Shown here one piece after another: positions 31,494-43,131 of a stretch of 64,000 bases of DNA. Location: NCBI GenBank assembly GCA_963970005.1, contig CAXAMN010001126.1:263729-327728 (forward strand), in the 5' to 3' direction. Under the pieces are notes generated by a model, which was not told where the DNA came from, did not search any database, and was given only the letters and a program-made list of their open reading frames with translations. The translations under genes and the position numbers were made by a program. The first letter of the stretch is position 1. Each line of letters begins with the position of its first letter. The DNA comes from Durusdinium trenchii. Lineage: Eukaryota > Sar > Dinophyceae > Suessiales > Symbiodiniaceae.

Positions 31494-34271
31494 CTACGTT
31501 GCCCGTCGTTTGTAAACCGGCCACCGGCTAGGCCTGTCCGCCGGGTTTTGCGACGTGCGTATGTGACCCCACAAGGTGCGGAGGTCAGCCGCAAGCAACA
31601 AAGCGTTCAGCTGCATGATGGTGGTCGATGAAACACATCGGGACACTTCCATCTCCAACCTGAAATTTCTCTCCAGCGCCAAAGTCTGCCTGCGCTGGCC
31701 CGGAGTCAGCAGGATCAGAACTGGTGTGAACTTCCTGTGGGGAGGTCGCGTCAACATGGAGCAGAAGCCTCTAGCTAGCTTGTAGTCAACGATGTCCTGA
31801 ACTGTCATAGGCCGCGCAAACCCGAGCCTAATTGGAATCTGACGGAAAGGCAGCCAGGAATTGCCCACTAGTGTCACGCATGCATCTTCAAACAACTCCC
31901 CTTTCTGCGTTCACCCTTTGCGATACATTGTCGAGCGCAGTTGACAGGCTTCGCTTTGTTGCGCTGTTGGTTGGCGCCACGCCTGCTCCACTGCACAAAG
32001 CGGGAGCCTATACCAACTTTCGACTCAACATCCATTTGTCAAATCCTGCGTACCAGGTGTAGGAAGGCGACATCCCTCACGCAAGCTCCACCCACGAAAA
32101 AACGCCTGGGCATCTTGTTCTTCCAGCCTGGTCACATGTGAGCGCGGCCTGCCGTTCACAACCCTGACACATCACACGCAACGCGTAGAGCGCCAATGCC
32201 ACCAAAGCCCCAGGCCTGTACCAAGTCGTGCTCCCAGCAACCCAGTTCACAGCACTCACGCCGTAGCTGGTCAAACCCTTTGATGCACACAAACCTCCGC
32301 CCAGTGTGGACGCGTCCGAACAAGTTGCTTCTCCATCAAGGGGGGGCTCAACGTTCCTAACGGGCTCAACAGGATAAACCTTGCAATCTCCACTTTGACA
32401 CAGGGGCAACCTAGGTACCGGCGCTTCACCCTCAAACTGTCACGTATAGTTATTCAAAGACGCGGTTAAGACACCCAAGCAACGGCCTTCGGAACATAAA
32501 AAATCACAAAGCCACCGCATACCACCTGGCAATCCGGAGACTCCCCCCAAAACCGGGTTTGCGATACTGGACTACCTTTGGGGCCGGGCTTCGGCGTGGA
32601 AAAACCACGCGCCCCTTGCAGCTCTCTCGCCAGTAATACACGCTCAGCTGCTTTCTTTGGCTGGCGCGGCAATTCTTGGGATTTGTAGAATCGGTTTGAC
32701 TGTACCCGCGATGCAGATCAAACGCCTAGGACCTCGCCCACCTGCCATCCCTGTGGGTAGGACACGCGACACCAGCACGCACGACTTTCCAGCCAATTTT
32801 TCAAGCATGAAATGAACGGGGGCCACTTTGTTGAATCGCATGTATCCCTTCCATTGGTCCGCAATAACAGGTAGAAGAAACGGCACATGTCTTCACTGGG
32901 TAAAAGTCTTGCTTTTCCCGCTTGCAGAGAAAGCGCGCATCAGGTTCATCATACCATTCTTGTACTCCCCTTTGCCCACAGCAACTTGTTTCACACTAAG
33001 CCCGCTCATAACCCTGGTCTGCTCAAAACACCAATCGCCCTGCCGTTCCCCCCCACATATGATTTAGCACGACAAGCTCAACCATTCTTGCCGTTGCTTG
33101 AAGAACCGTGGACCGATTTGCACCTTCAACACTTTCACTTTCTCTTTCTTCTCCTGGTACCTCTGTTGTCGCTGTTCCAGGCGGTCGCTCTCTGTGTCAC
33201 CCTGGCTTCTTGATGGGCCGCTTGCCCTGCTAAGTGCAGTTGACCCCGGGGAGTCAAAAAGATCTCCTCAGTACGAAGGCGATGCTCTATATATAGTAGC
33301 ATCAGCAAGTCCGGTCTCATAGAGCACGAAAGGTCCTCTGGGCCCTTCAACCTTTGGCTCATAATGTCCATCCAGCTGGCTCCACAACCTTCTACCATCG
33401 CGGAGGCCCCCAGTGAAGGGCCTCCTTGCGATGATGGGTGACATAGTCGTCATCAAAGGTTGTCTGCAAGATTGCGTCAATATTGGGCGTAGGCCACCCT
33501 TCTCGGACTCCGTGACACGGGCGCCCAACCGTAACATCGCACGTCGCGCTTCCAAGCAGGGCAAGAAGCTCCTCCAAAGCTTCGACCTCCTCCGCGGCGG
33601 TTTCTGCACTCCAAGGGGACGCAACTTCTTCCCCAAGCGCGTTGCCTTGCGCCGAGGCGTCTCCTTACCGTGGCCCTGTTGCATCAAAGAGCAAATCGAG
33701 GGTCTTGGTAGGATTGACCTTCTCTTTTTCTCCTTCTTACCTTTTTCTTCCTCCTCCTCCTTCTTATTGCTGGATTCTGTGCCCTCTTCCTTCTTCCCCG
33801 CCCGGTTCCTCCTCAGGCACTCCAGGAGACTTTGCAAGCACTCCCCTGCCTTTCCCTCTCCCTGCCTCTTTTCGGAAGACTTCCACTTCGCTCCCTTCAA
33901 GGCTTCTTCCCCACGGTGCGTCCTGGTAATGGCTGTTCTTCTTCCGTGAGGCGTGAGCCGGTCTCATAATGCGCCTTGTCGGGGAGACGTCGGACCGAAC
34001 TTCTTGTTCTTCCACAACTCCTGGCCCCGCCCGCTCCTTCTTTTTTGCGCCTTTACTTCTCCTTCTTGATCGGCCCTTGTAGTGTTGGCCTCAGTGCCCC
34101 AGGTGACTGACCTCGAGAGTGGACAAGTACGCACCTTGCTAATCTCCAGGGCTCTCGTATAAGAGAAAAGCGTTGATCTTCCGCAGCAAGATGCAACAGC
34201 GGCACGCGCAACCGTTCCGCGCCACCCCCCTTCCGAGCCTTCGGAGGGTGCTCATAAGCTAAAGCCAACAC
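31494..34271 (-). pseudogene. Decayed retroelement relic (gag-like, RT, RNase H)
   Basis: Fragments in different frames read in element order from right to left. 33268-33900 is a Lys/Glu-rich gag-like ORF. 32644-32886 contains an RT piece (RFNKVAPVHFMLEKL then CVLVSRVLPTG). 32077-32409 contains an RNase H start (SDASTLGGGLCASKGLTSYG). 31494-31895 contains an RNase H end (SQNPADRPSRWP). About 900 bp separate the two RNase H motifs, more than a simple RNase H needs, but no methyltransferase motif is visible here. Stops and frameshifts make it non-functional. Confidence 0.65.
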
Positions 34272-35780
34272 ACTGCGGTGAATAGTTTAGGCCCGCTTCG
34301 TTTTAGACCCGAAACAAAACCATGTATACTATAGATATAGATATAGATATATGTGTTTCGGAGAGAAGCTGCACTCAGTAGATCAAGCATGCAAATGCTC
34401 AAGTGTTGCTGCCCATTGCCATGTTTCTGCAACACTCCTGCCCCATCTTGTCAAGTCCTTGGTCCATTGCTACCCTTTTTTGCATGTAGGATCCCTAGGT
34501 TGCTTTGCAGGTTGTATAGTTCACAATTGTTTCTTGAATGGTGAGCGATGTAAAGAGCTGGTATGACCTGGCTGGATTGTTTTAGTCCCCACCAGACCGC
34601 TGAGTACAAGGTCCATCCTGATGTGGCCACTGAAGCTGGGATCCGCGCCAACAGGTCTTGGAATGTGCCTAAGTCAGGCGAACGCGTCCTCACTACGGCT
34701 GACATTCGAGGGACTTGGACGAAAACATCAACATAGGAAAACTACAATACTACAACGTCGTTACCTGTTCATCGCTTCAGCAAATGAACAATGTAAACCC
34801 ATCTCATAAGTTCTTAGAGAGTCTCCGGCAGTTGTTTTTTGCTCTGAACGAGAGAATCTACCTTCGAGCGGGCATAGCACCGAGGATCCGAGCAAAGGAC
34901 GGCCATCACCTGTCAGATGAACTGAATTCGTCCCTGCTTTACCATTGTTGTGCTGTGTGCTGGCCAAAACCCAGATTGGCATGATAAGAATCGATGGGAA
35001 TTGCAACAAATTATATATATATATGATTCAGTCTTGCAGCCAGGCTTGCAAAAGAAGTACATCAATACCACGGTCAGTTGCATCTTGTCTCTCTTCGTGT
35101 GTTTCTGACATCTTGTGCCCAAGCACGGATGATACTGCTTTGCTGTTCTCAAGCCGCGCCTCCAAGTACCAAATCCTCATCATCCTCAGTGTGAGCTTAA
35201 GAGGGGTTCTCCGCAAAGAGCTGTTTTGGACATATATATTTGGCACGAGAAAACCCGATTATGAGCAGCTCGGGAAGGAACATCCTGAGAAAGTACCAGA
35301 TCTTCACCAAGACCAAGGGTGCCTTGCGACCTCTCCACCTGGCGGGGGACACAAAATAGCTAGATCTCCAACAAACCATGCTGCCCCCCACAAGGGATTC
35401 AAGTTAGGCGGTGTAATGTAAGGTCAGGGTTATATAATAAACCTTGCCTAGTTGATCCAGCCAACACAGCCTTCAAAATTCACCGTAGTTGAAAATAACT
35501 TTTCAACTTGCTGCCACCCCCATCTACTTCTGCTGCAAGCAATCTCTGTTTGAACTTACCAATCAGGTCTTTGCTGATCGATGGCTTTGCCTGTCTGATA
35601 TTTCTTGTCAATGGGCCTGCCAGTTCTCTTACGATTGTTGTTTTGCTGCTGGCTGCAAATGTCCAGGCAATGTCTAGGGTTCGAGGCTTACCGATTTCCT
35701 TTAAACCTCCTATTTAAAAGGAATCATGTCAATATCTGTTTTGCTTCTTATCTTCGGAAACCCTACTACTGGTCCTACTC
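34272..35780. other. Intergenic, no gene seen
   Basis: Only short AT runs (near 34325-34350 and 35010-35025) and unsupported small ORFs. Confidence 0.35.
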
Positions 35781-35980
35781 CTACTCCTACTTACTACTAC
35801 TCCTCCTTCTCCTCCTCCTCTACTACTACTACTACTACTACTAGGACTGCTTCTACTTCTACTTATACTTCTTCTACTTCTCTATTTCAAACCCCTACTA
35901 CCACCACCACTACGACGACTACGACTACCACTACCACTACCACTACCACCACCTCCACCACTACTACTCCTCCTCCTACT
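35780..35980. repeat. CTA/ACT trinucleotide microsatellite
   Basis: Runs of CTACTACTA grading to CTTCTA and ACCACTACC. Confidence 0.85.
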
Positions 35981-35994
35981 CCCTCCTTGGCAGA

Positions 35995-36527
35995 TTATTC
36001 AGGCGGAGTGGACCTCATCAATGGTACCTCAGACCTTGTTGACTTTGTTTGCTTTTGGGGGCTGTGATTAATCGTCTTCACCCATTTAAAGGGCATGAGC
36101 AGCATCAACTGATTTACAGTACTTTCAGTTGGCAGGAATTCAAACTTGCTTGGGCAGACTGTGAAATGCACATTCTTCTGATCTTTGGACAGTTCCTGGA
36201 TCATCCTGTCGGCGTCGACCCGTAGGACTGGTTTCATGCTCACTGAACATGAGAGAGCCACTGCTACATAGAAAGGCGGAATATGCAAACCGTGTTGAGA
36301 ATCTCTGAGAAAGCCTTGCCGAGGACAACACCAGGTCAAAGTATATGACATGTTGAGATTCATGAATAGTATCTGGAGACCGTCTGGCAGGTCCTCACTG
36401 CAAACTTGTCGTTCTGGGCGTTGCTCTCTCCACCTGCCAATGCGAGGCCGCTGCCTAACAAGACTGAGCATGCTATGGCAGTCCAAGGAACTGATACTGA
36501 TGTCATTGACCTCCAGTATGTTGTCAC
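35995..36527 (-). CDS. Exons with a PDZ-like motif and a following unknown segment
   Basis: The exon starting at 36527 (after GGAG) reads GDNILEVNDISISSLDC then MLSLVRQ. This is the carboxylate-loop-distal half of a PDZ domain (GDxIlxVNd). Downstream, after an AG near 36270, an open segment contains MKPVLRVDADRMIQELSKDQ and FTVCPSKFEFLP and runs to the microsatellite. The first half of the PDZ domain (with the GLGF loop) was not found. PDZ domains bind C-terminal peptides of partner proteins. A gene of several exons is likely, but borders are approximate. Confidence 0.45.
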
Positions 36528-37548
36528 CTCCAACACGAAAAAACTAGTTCCAGATTCCAGGACTGGCAAAAAAGTAATTCAAAGCAAATTCAGCCTGGCA
36601 AAACCCGGTAGGGCATCTGGCTCTGTTCGTTCCAGGCCTCCACCTTGGCAAATCTAAGTTGCGCTCATTGCGCAGCAGCAAGATGGGAGCTCCACAAATT
36701 TACCAAAAAGCAAGTTGCACGCCCAGAAATCATTTTGGCTGGTTCTTACTTGAGTTTGCGAGTATGGATGTTAACAAATCGCAGTCTAAGCTTGCTGGCT
36801 CTGCCACCTTCGCTGACATTGTACACTAAGAGGCCGCCTCAACCCAAATTACCACGCAAAGGTTGCAGGCAACTTACAGGTGTTCAAATTTCTCTGTATT
36901 CAGCATATCTATTACTTTTCCACTCTGTCGTGTTTCAGTCACACGGAAGCAGAACCAAGGGGCACTCAAACTGTGGCCCAACACAGGTCGAAGCACGACC
37001 AAAGCTGAAAGCTCGCAGAAGTCGAGGCCGCAACAGAAGTTGGCCTCTCGCTTGAGCACAACCTAGGCCATTTCGGGAAAAAAAGTCTTTCAGAAAAGTG
37101 GCCAACCTTCACAAATCAATGACACCCCAATAACGCCCACCACCACCAGTCTGGCATCACATTGCCAGATTGCTATCAGCTATCGTACTTTGCAATGAGA
37201 ATCGGCACTGTTCATTCATCGATCGCTTTCCGATCCAACGGCTTTGCATGACCTGTGGAGTGCTCCTTGTTGTCTAATCAACATGTCATATGTGCTTACA
37301 CTCTTCTCATGCGTTCTGGAAGGGTCAGCACCAGGGAGAAAGAAGCACTACTAACTAACTGTTGACCTACGCCCTACGCGGCAAGCTTACAAGTTCGACT
37401 GATATAGAAGTGAAGGCTCCCAGGTCCCACGTTGCCGATGAATGGACGAATCCCAAGCTACACTTTGAGGCTACCACATCAATGCCTAATCGTCCAGGAC
37501 CCTTTCTTGCAAGCACAACCTACACGCGATGAGAGTGCAGCTTTGAGC
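36528..37548. other. Presumed introns or intergenic, exons unresolved
   Basis: Minus ORF 36874-37059 is open, but no splice chain was established. Confidence 0.3.
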
Positions 37549-37986
37549 CTATATAATTTGATTCGCTTGCAACGCAACACTGATTGGGCTTGACCTGCCT
37601 TGAACCGCAACGGTCCATTCCTGGATCAACATTATAGATGCTGGAAGCTGCATGCCAATAAAGTATCTGGAATCCACCTTGAATCCACAAAATCTCTTGG
37701 CTCCCCACGTTCCACTTTCTTGAATGTCAATGCTTCCAATAAGATCACCTGACACTTGACGCGTCTTCCAAGAAAGCTGCACACTTGTCCTCATTGCGCA
37801 CCTGGATCATCTACACCTTCTGCCGCTTGCGAGTTCCTCAGCGGTTTCTAGCATTTGTGTGTACTGTAAGTGCACACATTTTTTCTTGGTTCCACAGAGT
37901 TTTGCCAATGGCACTAAGGCATCAGCAATGGCACTGGCAACCCAGGAGGGCCAGATTTCATCCTTAGCAAAAAATGTATCCAGACT
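37549..37986 (-). CDS. Long exon-like block, unknown family, interrupted by one TGA
   Basis: From AG|AGT at 37986 the minus strand reads SLDTFFAKDEIWPSWVASAI and continues through LAKLCGTKKKCVHLQ and MLETAEELASGR. It meets TGA at 37808-37806, then continues in the same frame with CAMRTSVQLSW, GSIDIQESGTWGAKRF and YFIGMQLPASIM to 37621 or 37549. Apart from that TGA, about 145 codons are open. Either the copy is broken, or the 15 bases 37816-37802 (GT...AG) are removed. It may belong to the same minus-strand gene as the PDZ-like exon. A further small exon (PMFAALEEYGS) may lie near 38190. Confidence 0.5.
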
Positions 37987-38452
37987 CTCAAACCCGGCAA
38001 AGGTCCATAATTCCGAGTACCTCTGCCACAGGATTGCCTCTAAGGCTTGAGCTGCTCAAGGGAATCGTGGGTTTGACTGTCACCAACCTGTCTGAAAACC
38101 ATCCGTCTACAGGTGGAAGTTTTTCTCAAAACGACACAAACAAACATGTTTCTCGTTGATACCCTGCTACCATATTCCTCAAGTGCGGCAAACATTGGAT
38201 CTGAATCACTGAAGGGCCTCATCGTTGCCTTTCAAGCTCCTGGCGTGCTCCAGTGGCATAACCAACCGCAGAATACCCCGGGTTTGTTGGGGTTTCTTCA
38301 CTTGACTATACAGAACCGAAACATGCGTATGGGATCCAATAGCAAGGCCAAGCCCCAGACAAGCCAGGGGCCAAACTAGGCACAGGAACAGTCAATGGCC
38401 TGGAGGGCGCAGAATCAAGCTTCAATTCAACACTTGAGAGAGGAGAGGGTGA

Positions 38453-39211
38453 ACGAAAGGTAGCAGGGAATCACAAGTAATCCGGGACTTTCCAGACTAC
38501 CGTCGTGTTTGGCCAGTTTGAAATCTCCAAAAGCCGAAAAAACCCTTTCCGACACAATCTGTCCAGGTTTTTGGCAACTTTTCGACCATTTTTGAAGCCT
38601 AGACACTTCAAAAACCATCGGCTTTTATGCGCTTCTCTGCCAAACCGCCACAAAAAAACCTGTAAATAGCGTGGTTTGAGGCCACTCTTGAAGACTGGAG
38701 GAGCTGAAAACACTAGTATTTACGGTGTTTTGTTGCCACTTTGAAGCGTACATAGCCCAAAACCATCGCAATTTACAGGGCTTTGTGCCGGGAAGGTGCA
38801 CAAACCCGTGTAAATACCGTCGTTTTGAGCCATTTTGAAGCCTCCAAAAGCCGAAAACAACCTTTCCGACAAAATCTTTCCATTTTTCGACCATTTTTGA
38901 AGCCTAGACACTTCAAAAACCATCGGTTTTTACGAGGTTCTTGGCCGGACAGCCACAGAAAACCATGTAAATTGCGTGGTTTTAGGCCACTCTTGCAGAC
39001 TGGAGGAGCTGAAAACACTGGTATTTACGGTGTTTTCTAGCCGTTGACAAAGAGCCGCGCCAGGGTGGAGTTGAAAGGGGGGGGCCCCCCAAAGGCCTCT
39101 AAAATGAAATGTCGGAAGGCGATTCTCAGTGAGATGGGCCTCCACTCTGGTTATAATTCATTCTTGCTAAAGCAAAGGGAAAACTCAGGTAGCACAACCG
39201 CTACCTTTCGT
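38453..39211. mobile_element. TIR element, copy 1 (non-autonomous)
   Basis: Ends are ACGAAAGGTAGC (38453-38464) and its exact reverse complement (39200-39211). The right subterminal part carries a C/G run near 39080, TTGCTAAAGCAAAG and ACTCAGGTAGC, shared with copy 2. The interior is a 305-bp tandem duplication. The right boundary could extend one or two bases. No target duplication is certain. Confidence 0.7.
38510..39045. repeat. 305-bp tandem repeat inside the TIR element
   Basis: TTCGACCATTTTTGAAGCCT at 38581 recurs at 38886, and GGAGGAGCTGAAAACACT recurs near 38697 and 39002. About 1.75 copies. Minus ORFs here are by-products. Confidence 0.8.
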
Positions 39212-39306
39212 GACGACATTTGTTCCTTCTCTCTCTTCATTCTCTATCTCCATCTCCATCTCCACATCTCGCTCTCGCTCTCGCACTCTCTCTCTCTCTC
39301 TCACTC

Positions 39307-39339
<33 letters not shown>

Positions 39340-40518
39340 GTCGCTGTCTCTGTCTCTGTCTCTGTCTCTCGCGCTCTCTCTCTCTCTCTCTCTTTCGTGT
39401 TGTTGCGCTGCTCTCGCGCTGTATCAATGCTTGCTTGCCATGCAGCCAGAATGTTTCAAGCATTTGGTTCAAACAACGAGCTCACCAAATGTATCCCCAC
39501 TGCCCTGGCGCCGATCATGCAAGCGACCAGCCTGGCTGATGACTGGCTCATGTCTTCAGCCTGCTCTGTGAAGAATACGGATCGATCATTCGGCATTCAG
39601 TTTCCAAAATCCGGCTACTCAGTGCGAAACCATAGGCGCAACACACTGCATCACGTCTAAAGTGACATCTGGTCTTCAGTTTTCAGCAATGTGTGTGAGA
39701 TCAATTCTTGAGGTGTCTCCTGACGTTGAGCAGGCAAAGTTTTCGGCGGCCTCACGGCGTCGCAAGTTCTTCTGCGCGTGAGCCCATGAAATTTGAAAAC
39801 TCTGTGTCTTCCCTTGAAAACACTGGCCACCTACCAGCATGTCAAACTTCCACTTAGTCTATGGCAACGCCGGTTGAAGTTGAGCAGGCTTTGCAGGAGC
39901 TTTGGCAGCTTGCGCAGGCCTCAGCTGCCAATGTCTAATGTTTCTGAGTGTTTCTGCTTTCAAACATACATCCTGAAAAAATGTCAGGGTTTCTTCAAAC
40001 ACCGAGACCAAAAAGCCAACGGAAAAGTGCACACTTTTGCAGGTCGGCTTTGCTTGTGACCTCGAAGGTCATCCAAAGGCCGAGAAAGAATGGGATGGCA
40101 CCCTGTTAGCCACTAGCGCAGCCCACCCAAAAGGGTGATCTTTCACGGGTAGCACAGGTCTTGAGGATCGTGTAGAGCAGGCGCTCCCCGACCGGGTTTC
40201 AGCATATGGCCTGGACACCTCGGTCCAAAGCAAAGTAGCAGTTGCCTCCTCGCCTAAGGTTTGGAGGCCCCAAAGGTCCTAAGAAGGTGGCTGCTGCGAG
40301 TAAAGTTCCGGAAACACCCATTGCATCAAACGGTGTGACTTCGTCAGCCGAGAAACCTCGAAGCCCTGCAGGTTAGGATGAGTCAGTTCATCAGCCCACA
40401 ATGGTCGCGCCGGCGGTAGCCATCAGGAACGAGGCTCCGACATCTCCAGGCCCAACATCTCCAGCGCAGGGATGTTTGCCCCTGGGCTTACCTTCAACAA
40501 GGCTCCGGGGATGGTCAG
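39212..40518. other. CT-rich microsatellite (39225-39400) then intergenic DNA
   Basis: A (TC)n/(TCTG)n run makes Ser/Leu/Arg-repeat ORFs that I do not credit. From 39.4 to 40.5 kb no exon is supported. Confidence 0.5.
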
Positions 40519-41145
40519 CTAGTTGCAGTTGAAGCTGGATTGAAGAGCCAGCCGCCGATGGTGCACTTGCGTCACCACTTGCGGGGCTGGCAGTGGGCGG
40601 GGCTCGATCCCCGAGAAGTCAGTCCTCTTGCACATTGCACACGGGACCAGGTCGTTGCGCGCTCCAATTGCATTAGGCCGACCGGCCGACCAGGGTTCTG
40701 GCGACGGCGGAGACTTTGAATGCTTCCAAGAGTGCTCCACAGCCGTTGGCGAGCTTTGTCGTGGAGGTTGTTGGATCGGAGGCAACGCGGCAAGACGTTC
40801 AGCAGACGATGAGGCCCGGGTCATGGGGGTCTTGGTCCAGATTATCAAGTTAGCATTCGAGACCTTGGCCAGGCCCATTGGAGTTTCAGGGCTGTGGCTG
40901 CCTCTGGACGAGGGTTGGTTGGTGTCGGGGCAGGCTGAGAAGGCACTCGCGCCCGGAGGTCTTCGGAGAGTCCATGTCCTTCCGCTTTGCGCTGCCTCAC
41001 AAGGGGGCTCCGACGGCGGCGCTGTTGCCTCCATTGGCGTTGGGATCTCCTCCTCCGAACCTGACAAAGTGACCGAGGTCACCGTCTCCGCTTCATCCAG
41101 GAGCTCCCAGTTGAAAAGACCACCATTGGACCCAGAGCCAGCCAT
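40519..41145 (-). CDS. Intronless ORF behind a relic spliced leader, unknown protein
   Basis: 208 codons from ATG at 41145 (MAGSGSNGGLFNWELLDEAE at the start), Ser/Pro-rich throughout. A CxxC pair (PCAMCKRTDF) lies near the C terminus. Upstream by 57 bases lies an exact copy of the last 14 bases of the dinoflagellate spliced leader, in the sense direction. The simplest reading is a retroposed copy of a trans-spliced mRNA. The ORF remains open upstream of this Met (to 41334), but that part is CTG repeat and transposon end. The region just left (40500-40070) has no stop-free continuation. Function unknown; it may be a retroelement gag-type protein. Confidence 0.5.
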   Translation of the reverse strand: MAGSGSNGGLFNWELLDEAETVTSVTLSGSEEEIPTPMEATAPPSEPPCEAAQSGRTWTLRRPPGASAFSACPDTNQPSSRGSHSPETPMGLAKVSNANLIIWTKTPMTRASSSAERLAALPPIQQPPRQSSPTAVEHSWKHSKSPPSPEPWSAGRPNAIGARNDLVPCAMCKRTDFSGIEPRPLPAPQVVTQVHHRRLALQSSFNCN

Positions 41146-41202
41146 GGCTGATGGAATAATGAACACAAAGAGTGGGCCACAGCAATTTCTTTTCAAGGCA
41201 AT

Positions 41203-41216
41203 CTTGAGCCAAAATG
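41203..41216 (-). other. Relic spliced-leader sequence
   Basis: The minus strand reads CATTTTGGCTCAAG, identical to the 3' 14 bases of the conserved dinoflagellate spliced leader. The bases before it (CCTGGT) no longer match. Next to it, AGCCAAAATG and CATTTTGGCT form a perfect 10-bp inverted repeat with a 6-base loop (41207-41232). Confidence 0.7.
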
Positions 41217-41277
41217 ACCAGGCATTTTGGCTAATGAAATGTACTTGAGGAGACGGGGGTGGACGAAAGGTAGCATG

Positions 41278-41315
<38 letters not shown>

Positions 41316-41367
41316 CTGCTTTGCTGCGCTGCAAAAGCTGCTGGCTGCTGCTGCTGCTGCTGCTGCC

Positions 41368-41398
<31 letters not shown>

Positions 41399-41668
41399 GT
41401 TGCTGCTACTGCTGCTGCTGGTTGCTGCTCCTGCTGGTTGCTGCTGCCGTTTGGCTGTTGCTGTTGCTGCTGCTGCTTCTTGCTGGTTGCTGCTGTTGCT
41501 TGAATCCTGAAGCTCTTTCAATTTCGTCTGCGCAACCCCCCAAAAACTGAACCAAAACCTAGGGTTGTGGAGGCCAAACTTGTGAGAGCTTTGGTGCTTT
41601 GCTGCTGCTGCTGCTGCTGCTGCCGCCGCTGCTGCTGCTGCTGCTGTCGCAGTCGTTGCTGCATTCTC
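41278..41668. repeat. CTG/CAG trinucleotide microsatellites
   Basis: Two long imperfect (CTG)n blocks (41278-41500 and 41600-41655). The Gln/Ala/Leu-repeat ORFs on both strands are by-products. Confidence 0.85.
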
Positions 41669-41699
41669 CGCGGCGCAGGGTGGAGTCGAATGGGGGGGG

Positions 41700-41966
41700 T
41701 GAGGGGTAAGTTCCCCCAAGAGTGGCAGTAGAGTTACTGGACCTGATCGAATACACCAAGTAAGGCCACAATGACAAGTGAGTGCGCGAGCGACAGCGAT
41801 GCACACCTTTTCTATGGCACGGAGTGCAGTATTGGGCTTCAAAGTCTTGAGCCAAATGAATTACAGCGGAAGCTGACTGAGATACATACAAGATCTATCT
41901 ACGAAGAACAGGTGCTACACACGTATAGCGTAGACACGCCTAGGGGGACCTAGGACCCTACAAACA
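41700..41966 (-). repeat. 3' LTR
   Basis: Matches 46020-46289 almost base for base. It contains the SL-like CATTTGGCTCAAG at 41858-41846. Confidence 0.9.
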
Positions 41967-42324
41967 CAAAACAGACACAAATGTTCTTCGCGTCGAAGCT
42001 TACAAGTCGCTAAAGTACAAAAGCTTGCAGGAGCAAAAGAATGCAAGTGAATTACAGAAGTTCCGGCTTCGCAGAGCTTGACCGTAGACGCCATTCTGGC
42101 CCATTATCTATTGCGTCAGATCATCTATACAAATCTACGAAAGGCAAATCTTTGATGTCAAACTTTCCGTAACACCGGAAGTTTATTCAAGTCTTTTCCA
42201 GTCATTAAATCTAAATCGAAATCGAATCATTAAAGGCTTTATGCTGGAAGTTTATCTGGGTCTCTATTTGATGCAACTCGTTATATGTTCACTAGCCGGA
42301 GTGTCGGCTTGCCGTAGACTTTGT
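41967..42324 (-). other. 3' untranslated part of the LTR element
   Basis: No ORF. The sequence next to the 3' LTR is not purine-rich, so the polypurine tract is weak or lost. Confidence 0.4.
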
Positions 42325-43131
42325 CTACCAGTTACGGTGGCCTCGGTATCCGGAACTCCAGGAGTTCCCGGTCTCCCACCATGATGAGCTAGCGCTTGAG
42401 GACCGCCAGCCCTGTTGCCTTTGCTGCTGTCTTTGATTCTTCAAGCGCTCCAAACGCTCCTTTGGCTTTTGCTGTCGGTGGGCTTCCGAAGCTTCACCGC
42501 GCACTCGAACACTGGAACGACTTCCTAACGAGAAGTTACACTGAAAAGGGTGATGATAGCCCTCGTCGCTTGACTTGAGACAAAAGTCTAGGTGGTTGAG
42601 GTGCTTCAAAAACTCGTTAATATTTACGGTCGTTTCTTTCTGCCAAGGCGGTCCTTCATAGCCGACTCTGCCACGGTCTTCCGGAATATCGGATGACCTC
42701 TTTCGCAACGCGCGCATGTCCTTGCCGTAGTTGAGGGCGATCTGCAATAAGCAGTCGCAATCGGCATTCTGACCTTCCAAGGCTGCGAGCTGTTCAGTGG
42801 CGAGGGTCGAGACCTCCCAGTTGTATGTAATCCGCTTGCTTGGCTCGCGCCTTTTGTTCGCTGAAACAAGAATTTGGTCAAGAATGGTAAGGACAGCGCC
42901 GGTCGCCGGATCGGAATGACGATCGGACCGAAAGTTGCGATTCGTGAACATATTCGCGTCGCGCGCGATGACGTCCACCTGATCCGCCACAGCGGTGATT
43001 AGGATCTTCGTGAGGGCGTTCTTGCCTGCCGCAATACCGGCTGCAAACGCATGATGGAAAGCGCAAACTCGAAGTTCTGGCAACGCATGCGCTTGCAGTC
43101 GTTCAGGCTTCCTGTCCTGCAAGCAGGACAT
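42325..43131 (-). CDS. Unknown ORF with RNA-binding-like tail in the LTR element
   Basis: 268 codons. Helical-looking N-terminal part (AFAAGIAAGKNALTKILITA, then QLAALEGQNADCDCLLQIAL). A middle part contains NINEFLKHLNHLDFCLKSSD, and the tail is Arg/Gln/Ser/Gly-rich (RQQQRQQGWRSSS). The tail resembles nucleic-acid-binding low-complexity tails. An overlapping frame (LFHECPACRTGS) may contribute upstream codons. No known pol domain. It could be a captured or element-specific gene. Confidence 0.45.
   Translation of the reverse strand: MSCLQDRKPERLQAHALPELRVCAFHHAFAAGIAAGKNALTKILITAVADQVDVIARDANMFTNRNFRSDRHSDPATGAVLTILDQILVSANKRREPSKRITYNWEVSTLATEQLAALEGQNADCDCLLQIALNYGKDMRALRKRSSDIPEDRGRVGYEGPPWQKETTVNINEFLKHLNHLDFCLKSSDEGYHHPFQCNFSLGSRSSVRVRGEASEAHRQQKPKERLERLKNQRQQQRQQGWRSSSASSSWWETGNSWSSGYRGHRNW

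Noticed and set aside
35445..35475. Resemblance to the 5' end of 18S rRNA (GTTGATCC.GCCA)
   Set aside because: Only about a dozen bases match and nothing after it resembles rRNA.
39185..39660. Ser/Leu and Arg/Glu repeat ORFs
   Set aside because: TC/TCTG microsatellite.
40628..41248. 206-codon plus-strand ORF
   Set aside because: Antisense to the SL-marked minus ORF, with no upstream signal of its own.
41227..41842. Gln/Ala/Leu-repeat ORFs on both strands
   Set aside because: CTG/CAG microsatellite inside a transposon end.
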